Assembly: GCF_042610495.1 (NCBI RefSeq)
Contig: NZ_JBHGAP010000001.1
Location: forward strand, 868,001 to 932,000
DNA from: RU20A sp042610495
GTDB lineage: Bacteria; Pseudomonadota; Alphaproteobacteria; Rhizobiales; Rhizobiaceae
DNA length: 64,000 nt
Reading direction: 5' to 3'
The notes under the pieces: generated by a model
Told to the model about the DNA's origin: nothing
Database searches by the model: none
Seen by the model: only the letters and a program-made list of their open reading frames with translations
Position numbers and translations under genes: made by a program
Shown: positions 1 through 9,267 of the stretch, in pieces
Layout of the letters: every line of letters starts with the position of its first letter
How positions within the stretch are numbered: the stretch's first letter is position 1

Positions 1-16
1 GGCGAACACCGCCCGC

Positions 17-38
17 CATATTAAGAAAATTTAATATG
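17..38. promoter_or_regulatory. Palindrome upstream of RND efflux operon (operator candidate)
   Basis: An AT-rich inverted repeat, CATATTAA, 6-base spacer, TTAATATG, stands out in GC-rich surroundings 157 bases before the efflux adaptor start. Such palindromes are typical targets of TetR- or MarR-type repressors that control efflux pumps. The regulator itself would lie outside the window, so the role is inferred. Confidence 0.4.
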
Positions 39-194
39 CCAAAGGGCTTACCGCACCTGCGAGCAGGAATATAACTTCCCGCATCGCCAGTCCGCACCCG
101 CCGCCGCCCGCCCCCTCCCGGTGTCCCGCCCGCAACGACCCGTGCAGCTGTTCGCGATCCCTTTTCGACTGTCGTCCGCCCGAAAGGACAGCCT

Positions 195-1571
195 TTGAAG
201 ACGTCCCGGATCCGCACCGCAAGCCTTTCCATCCTTGTCATAGCCGCCGCCGGCGGGGCCGCCTATCTCTGGCGCGATCGCCTGCCGCCCGCCCTCCTCG
301 CCGCCCTGCCCTTCGGCCATCCTGCCGCAGAGGCACAGACCTCCCCGCCGGGCGGCCAGCCGGCCGCAGCCGATGCGACCGCCAGCGGCCAGACCCACCA
401 CCACCACGACAAGACCGGCGGTCAGGATCAGGGCCAGACCACGGCCGAGGCGCCGGCCCAAAGCAGTGGCAATGGCACCGGCGGTGGCCACGGCAGGAAT
501 GGCGGCACCGGCGGCCCGGCGGCCGTCAAGACGGTTGCCGCCGTCACCGGCGTGCTGCCGCTCGACATTCCCGCCACCGGCTTTGCCGTCGCCGATCAGA
601 CGACGATGCTGACGGCGGCAGAACAGGGTGTCGTCACCGATATCGCGGTCAGCGACGGCGCCACCGTGAAGAGCGGCGATCTCATCGCCAGACTGGATGA
701 CCGCGCTGCCCGCGCCGCCGTCGCGAAGGACGAGGCGATGATCCTGCGCGACAGCGCCACCCTTGCCGAAACGGAGACGGCCCTGCGCCGCGCCCAGGAT
801 CTCGTTGCCAACAAGGCCGGCGCCCAGCAGACGCTGGACCAGGCACAGGCGGCCCGCGATACCGCCGCCGCGACCGTGGAGGCCGACAAGGCGACGCGCG
901 CGGCCGATCAGGTCCTCCTCGAGCACACCGAGATCCGCGCCCCCTTCGACGGGCGCCTCGGCGAGATCCAGGTCAGCCTCGGCGCAAACCTCGCCTATGG
1001 CGCGCCGGTCGTGCGGCTCGTCAAGTTCGACCCCGTCTATGTCAGCGCCCATATGGAACAGGCACTGCTGCCCTGGCTGCGCAGCGCGCTCGCCAAGGGC
1101 CCGGTCAGCGTCACCACCGTGCCGTCCGCCAAGGGCGATGTCGCGCACACGGGCACGCTCGCCTTCTTCGACAACACCGTCGATCCCGCCTCCGGCACCA
1201 TTCTTGTCAAGGCGCGGTTCGACAATCCCGACGGCACGCTCTGGCCGGGACAGGCGGTCAACATGGTCGCCCACATCAACACGGATGACAGCCACGTGCT
1301 GGTGCCGACGGTTGCCGTCGAGCCCGGCCAGCAGGGGCCGATCGCCTATGTCATCCGCGACGGCAAGGCCGATGTCGTGCCGGTTACCGTCGATCGCGTC
1401 GCCGGCGACATGACCGCCGTCAGCGCGGGCCTTTCGGCCGGCGATCATGTCGTGGTCGAGGGCCAGGCGCAGCTCTTCCCCGGCCGGCCCGTGACGGAAA
1501 GCGTCGCAGACGGCACCGCCGCCGACCCCGCCAAGGCCACGCAGACCGTCGCATCGGAGCAGGCACCATGA
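195..1571 (+). CDS. RND efflux periplasmic adaptor (HlyD/MFP family)
   Basis: Membrane fusion protein of 458 residues that would link the inner-membrane RND pump to an outer-membrane channel. The N-terminus has a positively charged start and a hydrophobic anchor (about residues 8-25), followed by a low-complexity Gly/Ala/Gln linker (about 45-110) holding a HHHHD run. The conserved core follows: a lipoyl-like half (GVVTDIAVSDGATVKSGD), an alpha-helical hairpin, and the second half ending in IRAPFDGRLGE, with beta-barrel domains after it. The start is TTG at 195, chosen because GAAAGGA sits 7 bases upstream and no ATG fits. The stop overlaps the pump gene start (ATGA), so the two are translationally coupled. 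The His-rich, disordered linker is unusual and could bind metal; the substrate cannot be read from the sequence. Confidence 0.9.
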   Translation: MKTSRIRTASLSILVIAAAGGAAYLWRDRLPPALLAALPFGHPAAEAQTSPPGGQPAAADATASGQTHHHHDKTGGQDQGQTTAEAPAQSSGNGTGGGHGRNGGTGGPAAVKTVAAVTGVLPLDIPATGFAVADQTTMLTAAEQGVVTDIAVSDGATVKSGDLIARLDDRAARAAVAKDEAMILRDSATLAETETALRRAQDLVANKAGAQQTLDQAQAARDTAAATVEADKATRAADQVLLEHTEIRAPFDGRLGEIQVSLGANLAYGAPVVRLVKFDPVYVSAHMEQALLPWLRSALAKGPVSVTTVPSAKGDVAHTGTLAFFDNTVDPASGTILVKARFDNPDGTLWPGQAVNMVAHINTDDSHVLVPTVAVEPGQQGPIAYVIRDGKADVVPVTVDRVAGDMTAVSAGLSAGDHVVVEGQAQLFPGRPVTESVADGTAADPAKATQTVASEQAP

Positions 1572-4500
1572 TCCCCCGTTTCTGCATCGAGCGGCCCGTC
1601 GCCACCACGCTTCTGGCCATCGGCGTCATGCTCGCCGGCATGGCCGCCTACCGCCTGCTGCCGGTCGCCGCCCTGCCGAAGGTGGATTTCCCGACCATCA
1701 GCGTTTCCGCCTCGCTGACCGGCGCCTCGCCCCAGACCATGGCGACCTCGGTCGCGACACCGCTCATCAAGCAGTTCCAGACCATTCCGGGCGTCAGCGA
1801 AATCAGCGCCACCAATTCGCTCGGCAATTCCAACATCGTGCTGCAGTTCGATCTCAACCGCAGCATCGATGCGGCAGCGGCCGACGTGCAGGCGGCGATC
1901 TCGTTTGCCAACCGGCAACTGCCTTCCAACATGACGACGCCGCCGAGCTACCGGAAGACCAACCCGGCCGATGCGCCGGTCATGCTGCTGGCCGTGCGCA
2001 GCGAGACGCTGCCGGGCGCAAAGCTCGACGACATCGCCGAAAACGTCATTTCGCCGGCGCTTTCCACCCTGCCGGGCGTGGCGGAGGTGCAGGTCTACGG
2101 CGCCCAGACCTATGCCGTGCGCGTCGAGGTGGACCCCGACAAGCTGCTCACCCGCGGCATCAGCATCACCAGCGTCGACAAGGCGGTCGCGGCCGCCAAC
2201 AACCAGCTTCCGGTCGGCACCATCGATACGGCCCAGCAGAGCCTGACGATCAACACCAATTCACAGCTCACCAATGCCGATGCCTTCCGCTCGCTGGTGA
2301 TCGCTGCCCCGAACGGCGCGCCGGTGCACTTAGGCGACGTCGCGACCGTCAGCGACAGCGTGGCCAACGACAAGACCGGCAGCTGGTATGACGGCAACCG
2401 CGCCATCCTGCTCGCCATTCAGCGCCAGCCGGGCGCCAACACGGTCGAGGTGGTCGATGCCATCAAGGCAAAGCTGCCTGCGCTGCATGCCGTCATGCCG
2501 GCCTCGGTCGAAACCTTCGTGATGAACGACAGTTCGCAGCCGATCCGCGATGCGATCTCCGATGTGAAGTTCACGCTCCTGCTCACCATCGGCCTCGTCA
2601 TCCTCGTCATCTACCTCTTCACCGGCCACCTCGGCGCGACCGTCATTCCGGGCCTCGCCGTTCCCCTCTCGCTCGTCGCCACCTTCGGCGTGATGTATGC
2701 GCTGGACTACAGCATCGACAACATCTCGCTGCTGGGGCTCACGCTTGCGGTCGGCCTCGTGGTGGACGATGCCATCGTCATGCTGGAAAACATCCTGCGC
2801 CACGTGGAGGCCGGCATGCCGGTGCGCAAGGCGGCGATCCTCGGCTCGGCCGAGGTCAGCACCACCATCGTCTCCATGTCGATCTCGCTCGTCGCCGTCT
2901 TCCTGCCCATCCTTCTGATGGGCGGCGTCATCGGCCGGGTCTTCAACGAGTTCGGCATGGTCGTCACCATCGCCATCCTCGCCTCCGCCGTCGTCTCGCT
3001 GACAGTGACGCCCATGCTCGGTGCCCGCCTGTCGGGTGGCCATTCCCGCCCGCCGCTGCTCATTCGCCTGTTCGATGCCGGCTTTGCCGCCACGACACGC
3101 GCCTATGGCCGCTCGGTCGGCTGGTGCCTCAGGCACCGCTTCATCATCCTCGGCCTGTTCTTCGCCTCCCTTGCGGCCACCGTCACCCTCTTCATGACGC
3201 TGCCGACCAGCTTCTTCCCGACCGAGGATATCGGCCGGCTCAACATCTCCACCCGCGCCCGGCAGGATATCTCCTACGCCGCCATGCAGGCCCTGCAGAA
3301 CCAGGCCGCCGATCTCGTCCGGCAGAACCCGGCCGTCGCCCATGTCGTGTCGATTGCCGGCGGCAGCGCCCGCAGTCCCGTCAACAACGGTACCATGTTC
3401 GTGGAGCTGAAGCCGAAGGAGGAGCGCCCGCCGCTCGACCAGACGCTGGCCGAACTGCGCCGCACGGTCGCCTCCGTGCCCGGCCTGCAGGGCTTCGTCA
3501 CCCCGCAGCAGAACCTGCGCTTCGGGGGCCGGCAGAGCGCCAGCCAGTACCAGCTCGTCGTGCAGGGTCTGGACGCAGCCACGACCAACCTGTGGGCCGG
3601 CAACCTGCTGACCGCCATGCGCCGCGACGGCCACTTCACCGATCTCGTGTCGGATGCCCAGAACAATGCGCTGCAGGCCGACATCGCCATCGACCACGAG
3701 AAGATGGCCGCCTACGGCATCGGCACGGATGTCCTGCGCACCACGCTCCTCCAGGCCTTCGGCTCCAACGCCCCGACGCAGATCCAGTCGACCGGCAACA
3801 GCTACAACGTCATCGTCGAATATGACCGGTCGAAGCCCTGGGATGAAAACAGCCTCGCCGCCATCCGCGTGCCGGGCACCGGCGGGGCGCTGGTGCCGCT
3901 GTCGAGCTTTGCGACGGTGACGCGGGGCACCGGGCCGGTCACCATCAACCAGACCGGCCAGCTCGTCTCCACCACCATCTCCTTCAACCTGCCGCAGGGC
4001 ATCTCGCTCGGAGACGCCACGAAGACCATCGATGCGATCAAGCGCGACATCGGGGTTCCCGCCGACGTCTTCACCTCCTATGGCGGCTCGGCGCAGATCT
4101 TCCAGCAGTCGCAAGGCTCCATGCCGGTGCTGATCCTCGCCGCCGTCTTGACGATCTATGTGGTGCTGGGGGTGCTCTACGAGAGCTTCATCCACCCGCT
4201 GACCATCCTCTCCGGCCTGCCGTCCGCCGCACTCGGCGCCCTGCTCGCGCTGGAGGTCATGGGCTTCGACCTCTCGATCATCGCCATCATCGGCCTCCTG
4301 ATGCTGATCGGCATCGTCAAGAAGAACGCGATCATGATGATCGACGTGGCGCTCGAAACCCTGCGCTCCGGCGCCGGCATCACACCGGGCGAGGCGATCC
4401 ACGAGGCCTGCATCCGCCGCTTCCGGCCGATCATGATGACGACCTTCTGCGCGCTGCTCGGCGCCCTGCCGATTGCGCTCGGCACCGGCACCAGCTCGGA

Positions 4501-4666
4501 ACTGCGCCAGCCCCTCGGCATCGCCATCGTCGGCGGCCTGCTGGTCTCCCAGGCGCTGACCCTCTTCATCACCCCGGTGATCTTCGTCGAGATGGACCGC
4601 CTGTCGAGACTGCCGGGCCGCCTCTTCCGCCGGCGGGCGCATGCGGCGGCGGCTTCAGGAGTGTGA
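1568..4666 (+). CDS. RND multidrug efflux permease (HAE1 / MdtB-MdtC-like)
   Basis: Inner-membrane proton-driven efflux pump of 1032 residues, the usual AcrB-family length, with 12 predicted membrane spans and two large periplasmic loops. The paired-Asp proton relay of TM4 is visible in GLVVDDAIVMLEN, and the TM10 lysine in IGIVKKNAIMMIDVAL. The N-terminal stretch (LPKVDFPTISV, ATPLIKQFQTIPGV) resembles the MdtB/MdtC/MuxB branch more than AcrB itself. It overlaps the adaptor gene by 4 bases (ATGA). MdtBC-type systems normally carry two different pump genes; only one is here and no TolC-like gene follows, so it probably forms a homotrimer and borrows an outer-membrane channel encoded elsewhere. 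Family call is firm, substrate unknown. Confidence 0.93.
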   Translation: MIPRFCIERPVATTLLAIGVMLAGMAAYRLLPVAALPKVDFPTISVSASLTGASPQTMATSVATPLIKQFQTIPGVSEISATNSLGNSNIVLQFDLNRSIDAAAADVQAAISFANRQLPSNMTTPPSYRKTNPADAPVMLLAVRSETLPGAKLDDIAENVISPALSTLPGVAEVQVYGAQTYAVRVEVDPDKLLTRGISITSVDKAVAAANNQLPVGTIDTAQQSLTINTNSQLTNADAFRSLVIAAPNGAPVHLGDVATVSDSVANDKTGSWYDGNRAILLAIQRQPGANTVEVVDAIKAKLPALHAVMPASVETFVMNDSSQPIRDAISDVKFTLLLTIGLVILVIYLFTGHLGATVIPGLAVPLSLVATFGVMYALDYSIDNISLLGLTLAVGLVVDDAIVMLENILRHVEAGMPVRKAAILGSAEVSTTIVSMSISLVAVFLPILLMGGVIGRVFNEFGMVVTIAILASAVVSLTVTPMLGARLSGGHSRPPLLIRLFDAGFAATTRAYGRSVGWCLRHRFIILGLFFASLAATVTLFMTLPTSFFPTEDIGRLNISTRARQDISYAAMQALQNQAADLVRQNPAVAHVVSIAGGSARSPVNNGTMFVELKPKEERPPLDQTLAELRRTVASVPGLQGFVTPQQNLRFGGRQSASQYQLVVQGLDAATTNLWAGNLLTAMRRDGHFTDLVSDAQNNALQADIAIDHEKMAAYGIGTDVLRTTLLQAFGSNAPTQIQSTGNSYNVIVEYDRSKPWDENSLAAIRVPGTGGALVPLSSFATVTRGTGPVTINQTGQLVSTTISFNLPQGISLGDATKTIDAIKRDIGVPADVFTSYGGSAQIFQQSQGSMPVLILAAVLTIYVVLGVLYESFIHPLTILSGLPSAALGALLALEVMGFDLSIIAIIGLLMLIGIVKKNAIMMIDVALETLRSGAGITPGEAIHEACIRRFRPIMMTTFCALLGALPIALGTGTSSELRQPLGIAIVGGLLVSQALTLFITPVIFVEMDRLSRLPGRLFRRRAHAAAASGV

Positions 4667-4751
4667 GGCGCGCCGCCGTCAACGACCACCCTCAGCTCGC
4701 CGCAGCGCTTCGAGAGCGGCCAGCGAGGAACCGGCGGCCACCCCACCCACT

Positions 4752-4781
4752 GTCATCCTCGGGCTTGCCCCGAGGATCCAC
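4752..4781. repeat. REP-like palindrome, single copy
   Basis: GTCATCCTCGGG, short loop, CCCCGAGGATCCAC forms a hairpin. The same motif recurs at 14235-14340, 36710-36796 and 62564-62646, always between genes. Here it is a lone copy in the space between the convergent efflux pump and cckA genes. Confidence 0.75.
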
Positions 4782-4870
4782 AGCCGCACATTCACAGCGA
4801 GCCGCATGGATATCTCGGTCAGGACCCGGACATAGCGGCCCGAGAACGCGCCGCCACCCGCGCGAGCACC

Positions 4871-7495
4871 TCAGCTGTCCAGCATCTCCCGCACCGCCAC
4901 GGCGAGCTGCTTCAGCGAGAACGGCTTCGGCAGGAAGCCGAACTTGGCGTCGGAGGGCAGGTTGCGGGCAAAGGCGTCCTCGGCATAGCCGGAGACGAAG
5001 ATGAACTTGAGGTCGGGATAGGTCTTGCGAAGCTCGCGCAGCAGCGTCGGCCCGTCCATTTCAGGCATCACCACGTCGGAGACGACGATATCGACCGCGC
5101 CGTTCAGCTCCTCCATGATGTCAAGCGCTTCCACGCCGGAGCCCGCCTCGTGGACGGTGTAGCCGCGCGTTTCCAGCATGCGCTTGCCGCCGCGGCGCAC
5201 CGCCTCCTCGTCCTCGACGAGCAGGACGACGGCCGAGCCGCCGGTAAGGTCGGCGGGTTCGGTGGCGGACTGGCCGAGCTGCTTGCCGACGGCGATCGTC
5301 TCGGCCGCCTGTTCGGCCACGGGCGCGGCCTCGGCCCCCTCGGCGGCAGCGGCGACCGGCTCCTCGATGTAGCGCGGCAGGAGGATGTGGAAGGTCGTGC
5401 CCTTGCCGACTTCGCTTTCCGGATAGATGTAGCCGCCCGACTGCTTGACGATGCCGTAGACCATGGAAAGTCCGAGGCCCGTGCCCTTGCCGACTTCCTT
5501 GGTGGTGAAGAAGGGCTCGAAGATCTTGTCGAGGATTTCGGGCGCAATGCCGGTGCCCTCGTCCACGACATCGACGACGACGAAGTCTTCCGCCGGCAGT
5601 TCCGTGCGGTTCATTGCCGCCGCTTCCGACGCCGGCAGGTTGCGGGTACGGATCGTCAGCGTGCCGCCATTCGGCATGGCGTCGCGCGCATTGACGGCAA
5701 GGTTCAGAAGCACCTGCTCGAACTGCCCGAGATCCGTGCGCACCGGCCAGAGGTCGCGGCCGAAATCGACGTCGATCTTCACATGCGTGCCCGTCATGCG
5801 ATCGACCAGCATGCGCAGGTCGCCGATGACGTCGGTGAGGTTCAGCACCGTCGGGCGCATCGTCTGCTTGCGCGAGAAGGCGAGAAGCTGGCGCACCAGC
5901 ACGGCCGCGCGGTTGGCGTTGCGCTTGATCTCCATCAGGTCGGCGAAGCTCGCATCCGAAGAGCGGGCCGACAGCAGCAGATGGTCGGCCGACAGCAGGA
6001 TCGCCGTCAGCACGTTGTTGAAGTCATGCGCGATGCCGCCGGCGAGCGTGCCAACCGCATTCATCTTCTGCGTCTGCGCCATCTGCGTCTCGAGCGCCTT
6101 CTGCTCGGTCGTCTCGACGGCGTAGACGATCGCCGCCTCTTCCGGCGCCTCGTCCGTATGGTCGATCACGGCATGCACGTAGAAACGGAAATGACGCGCC
6201 TCGTCCTTCGGGTGCCGGCTGTCGATCGGCGCGATGTCGCCCTGCAGGTCCTTGGCGGCCGCCAGCGCATCGGCAAGCGCCTGCCGCTCGTTCTCGTGCA
6301 CCACCAGCGCGAGCTTCGCGCCATTGTCCATCTCGTCGCGCGACACAGCGCCGGAGAACATCTTCAGGAAGGGCGCGTTGGTGCGCAGGATGCGCCCGTC
6401 GCCATCGATCGAGGCGATCGCCATCGGTGTGTTGTTGAAGAAGCGCGTGAAGCGCATGGCCGCGACGGAGCCCGGCTGGTCGCTGTCGTCACCGGCACGG
6501 CGGTTGAGCACGATGGTGCGGCTTTCGCCGGGCGCCCCGTCCCGCGTGGAGGAAACGCTGTGCACCAGCCGCGCCGGCAGGCTCTGGCCGTTCGCCTTGC
6601 GCAGGTCGAGATCGAGAACCTTGGTCTTCTTCAGCCCCGGCTCGGCCTGCACCGACTGCACCAGCGTCAGGCCCTCGCCGGCGAGAAGATCAGCCATGCT
6701 GAGGCTGCCCGGCTGGAACTTGGTGAGATCGATGCCCAGCCAGTCCGCAAGCGTTGCATTGATATAGAAGATCTCGCCACGGCGTCCGGCCGAGAAGAAG
6801 CCGGCCGGCGCATGGTCCAGATAGTCGATGGCGTTCTGCAATTCCTTGAAGAACCGCTCCTGCTCGTCGCGCGACGAGGTGATGTCGGCCACCTGCCACA
6901 GATGCAGCGGCTGCTTGTCACCGTCGCGCAGCGGCAGCACGCTCGCCTTCAGCTGGAACCAGTGCGCGCCCGAACCGGCACTGGCGCCGGGCGACAGCGG
7001 CCGCAGGAGGCGGAATTCTTCCGCGCCCTTGCGCCCCTCGCGAAGCCCGTTGGTCAGCCGGTAGATGGCCTCCGTGGCCTCGCGGTTGCGCGACAGGATG
7101 GCTTCGAGCGGCTGGACCTCGGTCGCCTTGGACGCGCCCGTGAGCCGGGCATAGGCGGCATTGGCATAGACGATGCGCCCCTTGCGGTCGGTGACGACGG
7201 CGCCGTCCTCCAGCCCGTCGAGAAAGGCGCGTGCCAGATCGTCGGAACGCGACTGCGGCATGACCTCGATGAAGCCGATCACGGCGGAGACGAGGAAGAA
7301 GATGCCGACCATGGCGAGAACGCCCAGAATGCCAAGGCCGATCTCGTTTTCCAGCTGGTTCTTGAAGGCGATGAACCCGACGGCCGAGGCCGTCAGCACG
7401 AAGGCCAGCACGATGATCCGCAGCACGGTGCCGGGCCGGGCGCCGCGATCCACGATCGGCATCTGGTAGCCGCTGGCCTGCCGCAGTTTCGTCAT
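4871..7495 (-). CDS. cckA: Hybrid sensor histidine kinase CckA (cell cycle)
   Basis: Membrane hybrid histidine kinase of 874 residues. In alphaproteobacteria CckA feeds phosphate through ChpT to CtrA and CpdR and so controls cell-cycle transcription. Two membrane spans lie near the N-terminus (IIVLAFVLTASAVGFIAF and the hydrophobic stretch about 20 residues later), followed by PAS-type sensor regions, the HisKA phosphoacceptor AGGIAHDFNN (His490), an HATPase domain with GTGLGLSMVYG, and a C-terminal receiver with acceptor Asp807 in VVSDVVMPEMDGP and the typical FVSGYAED stretch. The ATG at 7495 is preferred to an in-frame ATG at 7564 because GAAGGGGA lies just upstream. The gene stands alone and converges with the efflux operon. 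Length and domain order match rhizobial CckA. Confidence 0.93.
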   Translation of the reverse strand: MTKLRQASGYQMPIVDRGARPGTVLRIIVLAFVLTASAVGFIAFKNQLENEIGLGILGVLAMVGIFFLVSAVIGFIEVMPQSRSDDLARAFLDGLEDGAVVTDRKGRIVYANAAYARLTGASKATEVQPLEAILSRNREATEAIYRLTNGLREGRKGAEEFRLLRPLSPGASAGSGAHWFQLKASVLPLRDGDKQPLHLWQVADITSSRDEQERFFKELQNAIDYLDHAPAGFFSAGRRGEIFYINATLADWLGIDLTKFQPGSLSMADLLAGEGLTLVQSVQAEPGLKKTKVLDLDLRKANGQSLPARLVHSVSSTRDGAPGESRTIVLNRRAGDDSDQPGSVAAMRFTRFFNNTPMAIASIDGDGRILRTNAPFLKMFSGAVSRDEMDNGAKLALVVHENERQALADALAAAKDLQGDIAPIDSRHPKDEARHFRFYVHAVIDHTDEAPEEAAIVYAVETTEQKALETQMAQTQKMNAVGTLAGGIAHDFNNVLTAILLSADHLLLSARSSDASFADLMEIKRNANRAAVLVRQLLAFSRKQTMRPTVLNLTDVIGDLRMLVDRMTGTHVKIDVDFGRDLWPVRTDLGQFEQVLLNLAVNARDAMPNGGTLTIRTRNLPASEAAAMNRTELPAEDFVVVDVVDEGTGIAPEILDKIFEPFFTTKEVGKGTGLGLSMVYGIVKQSGGYIYPESEVGKGTTFHILLPRYIEEPVAAAAEGAEAAPVAEQAAETIAVGKQLGQSATEPADLTGGSAVVLLVEDEEAVRRGGKRMLETRGYTVHEAGSGVEALDIMEELNGAVDIVVSDVVMPEMDGPTLLRELRKTYPDLKFIFVSGYAEDAFARNLPSDAKFGFLPKPFSLKQLAVAVREMLDS

Positions 7496-7895
7496 CCGGT
7501 CCCCTTCGCCCGCGAGCGCGCCCGCGCGCCGCAGGCCCTGCCCATCACCGTGAAATGCACGCATCCGGCGCGTGCGCCGAAAGCTTGGGCCATGCCGGCC
7601 GAATCTTTACCGTATGCCGCCCCATATCAGACTCAATGCTTATCAGTCGAAGAGCAATGCACAAAGCACCGCAAGAAAGGCTCCGACCGGCAATTCACAG
7701 GCAATTTCCTGAAAAAAAGCAGGACTTTGCAGGCGCTTGACGCGGCTTTGGGCTGGCGTCTGCCCCGATCTCCCGCATGCGCCGCCCCGGCCACCTTGTA
7801 TCCTTTCATGAATACGCTCTAATGATAAAGCCTTGAAATCGGCGGCAGCCCGCTACCTTCGGGCTGGAGACGACGAAGGATCGGGAGACGGCGCG
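7496..7895. other. Divergent intergenic region between cckA and the FliO-like gene
   Basis: About 400 bases that must hold the promoters of both divergent genes. It is locally AT-rich around 7600-7730. I found no convincing hairpin, RNA gene or full CtrA site, and I cannot place either promoter with confidence. Confidence 0.5.
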
Positions 7896-8897
7896 ATGGA
7901 CACGACGATACTGGGCGATACCGGCGGCCGGCTGATGATTGCCATTCTCGGCGTCGGCATCGGCCTTCTGGTTCTGGTCGGCGTGCTCTGGTGGATGAAG
8001 AACCGTCCCTCATCGCCCTTCATCCGCGGCGGCCGCACCCGCCAGCCCCGCCTGGCCGTCCTCGACGCCGCCGCCGTCGATACCCGCCGACGGCTCGTCC
8101 TCGTGCGCCGCGACGATGTCGAGCACCTGATCCTGATCGGCGGCCCGACCGATGTGGTCATCGAAAGCCGGATCGTCGGCGCTTCGGCCGGCCAGCAGCC
8201 GGCCCCTGCCGCCGAGCGTGGCGCGACGCCGACACCCGAGACACGCGCGCCGGACGGCAGGACGGAGATCGCGTCGGTCGACCGCTGCGCCGCCGAACGT
8301 GCGCCCGTTCAGCCGCAATCCGCCCCGCGCGAGCGCACGGCGCCGGCTGCTCAGGTCGATCCCACCATCTCCAATGCCGGCGCGGCCCTCTACGGCGAAC
8401 AGGCCGTGACCATGCCGCGCCCCACCGCCCAGGTCGCGACGCCCGCAGCCGCACCGCAGACGACCGAGCAGCGCCGCCCCGTGCAGCCGGCGGCTGCGCA
8501 ACCCGCCCTTCGCGAGACGGCCCGCCCCGAAGACATCCTGGAAGCCGCGCGCCTGCGCGTCATGCCCCAGGCTGCCCAGCCGCAGGTCGTCCAGCCCCAG
8601 GGTCCGCAGGCGATCGCGGCCCAACCCGTGGCCGATGCCCGCATCATCCAGCAGCCTGCCCGCAATCCCGCCGGCCCGACCTCGGATTTCGAACGCCTGC
8701 TGGATGCCGAAATCAGCGGCGACCTGCAGCGGATCACGCCCGATGCACGCGACACCGCAGGCCGCGGCCAGCCCGCCGCCGCCCCGCGCGCTGCGGCCCA
8801 GGCAACAGCCGCGACACCCACCCAGCGCCGCGAACCTTCGTTGGAGGAGGAAATGTTCCGCCTGCTGGAAGAGCGCGACAATCGCGGAAATCGTTGA
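7896..8897 (+). CDS. FliO-like membrane protein with long disordered tail
   Basis: A 333-residue protein with one N-terminal membrane span (about residues 13-35, MIAILGVGIGLLVLVGVLWWM) followed by a short globular domain typical of FliO, the accessory protein of the flagellar export gate (RLAVLDAAAVDTRRRLVLVRRDDVEHLI read as a fold: a hydrophobic patch, a Val-rich pair of strands, then IGGPTDVVIE). The remaining 230 residues are rich in Ala, Pro, Gln and Arg and look disordered, ending in a small acidic helix (EEEMFRLLEERD). The start at 7896 is taken because GGGAGA precedes it; a longer in-frame start at 7833 lacks this. There are no flagellar neighbours: dksA lies next door. A role outside flagellar export is possible. 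Confidence 0.65.
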   Translation: MDTTILGDTGGRLMIAILGVGIGLLVLVGVLWWMKNRPSSPFIRGGRTRQPRLAVLDAAAVDTRRRLVLVRRDDVEHLILIGGPTDVVIESRIVGASAGQQPAPAAERGATPTPETRAPDGRTEIASVDRCAAERAPVQPQSAPRERTAPAAQVDPTISNAGAALYGEQAVTMPRPTAQVATPAAAPQTTEQRRPVQPAAAQPALRETARPEDILEAARLRVMPQAAQPQVVQPQGPQAIAAQPVADARIIQQPARNPAGPTSDFERLLDAEISGDLQRITPDARDTAGRGQPAAAPRAAAQATAATPTQRREPSLEEEMFRLLEERDNRGNR

Positions 8898-9232
8898 CCT
8901 CGGGAGACGGTGGTCCAGGACGGGAACGCCGTTCGAAACGGCGCGCCTCCCGCCGCCGAAAGGGAAAGGTGCCCGTGACCACAGGCGTTTCGCCTGCTCA
9001 TGGCCTCTGTCTCATGGCCGACCGTTCGCCGGGCCACTGCCCATGAGGATCACACCCTGTCAGACCAGATGGACATCAGGGCCAGCCGGCAGAACAGAAA
9101 GATAGGACGGAGACGCTGGAAGAGCGTGACCGGCAGAGCCGGCCGCGCGCTATAGCCCGGTGGTCCAGTCCCGGCAAAGGGGCTGTCCCCGGCAGGCGCG
9201 CAGGATCACGCCAGACGGCGATGCTCCAGACG
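8898..9232. other. Intergenic region, no gene seen
   Basis: Between the convergent FliO-like and dksA genes. It contains a short hairpin (CGCCGTT-CGA-AACGGCG near 8928-8944) without a T-run and otherwise nothing I can support. Confidence 0.5.
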
Positions 9233-9255
9233 AAAACAGCGCCCGGCGGGCGCTG
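9233..9255 (-). terminator. Rho-independent terminator of dksA
   Basis: Read on the minus strand, the stem CAGCGCCC / GGGCGCTG with a 3-base loop is followed by TTTTC, 12 bases after the dksA stop codon. Confidence 0.75.
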
Positions 9256-9267
9256 CTGTCGTGGAGA

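Noticed and set aside
2330..4642. A 770-codon minus-strand frame across the RND pump
   Set aside because: Antisense shadow rich in Asp, Gly and His; the pump gene on the plus strand is complete.
5150..7822. An 890-codon plus-strand frame across cckA
   Set aside because: Antisense shadow of cckA; Arg/His-rich composition with no domain, and cckA motifs are complete on the other strand.
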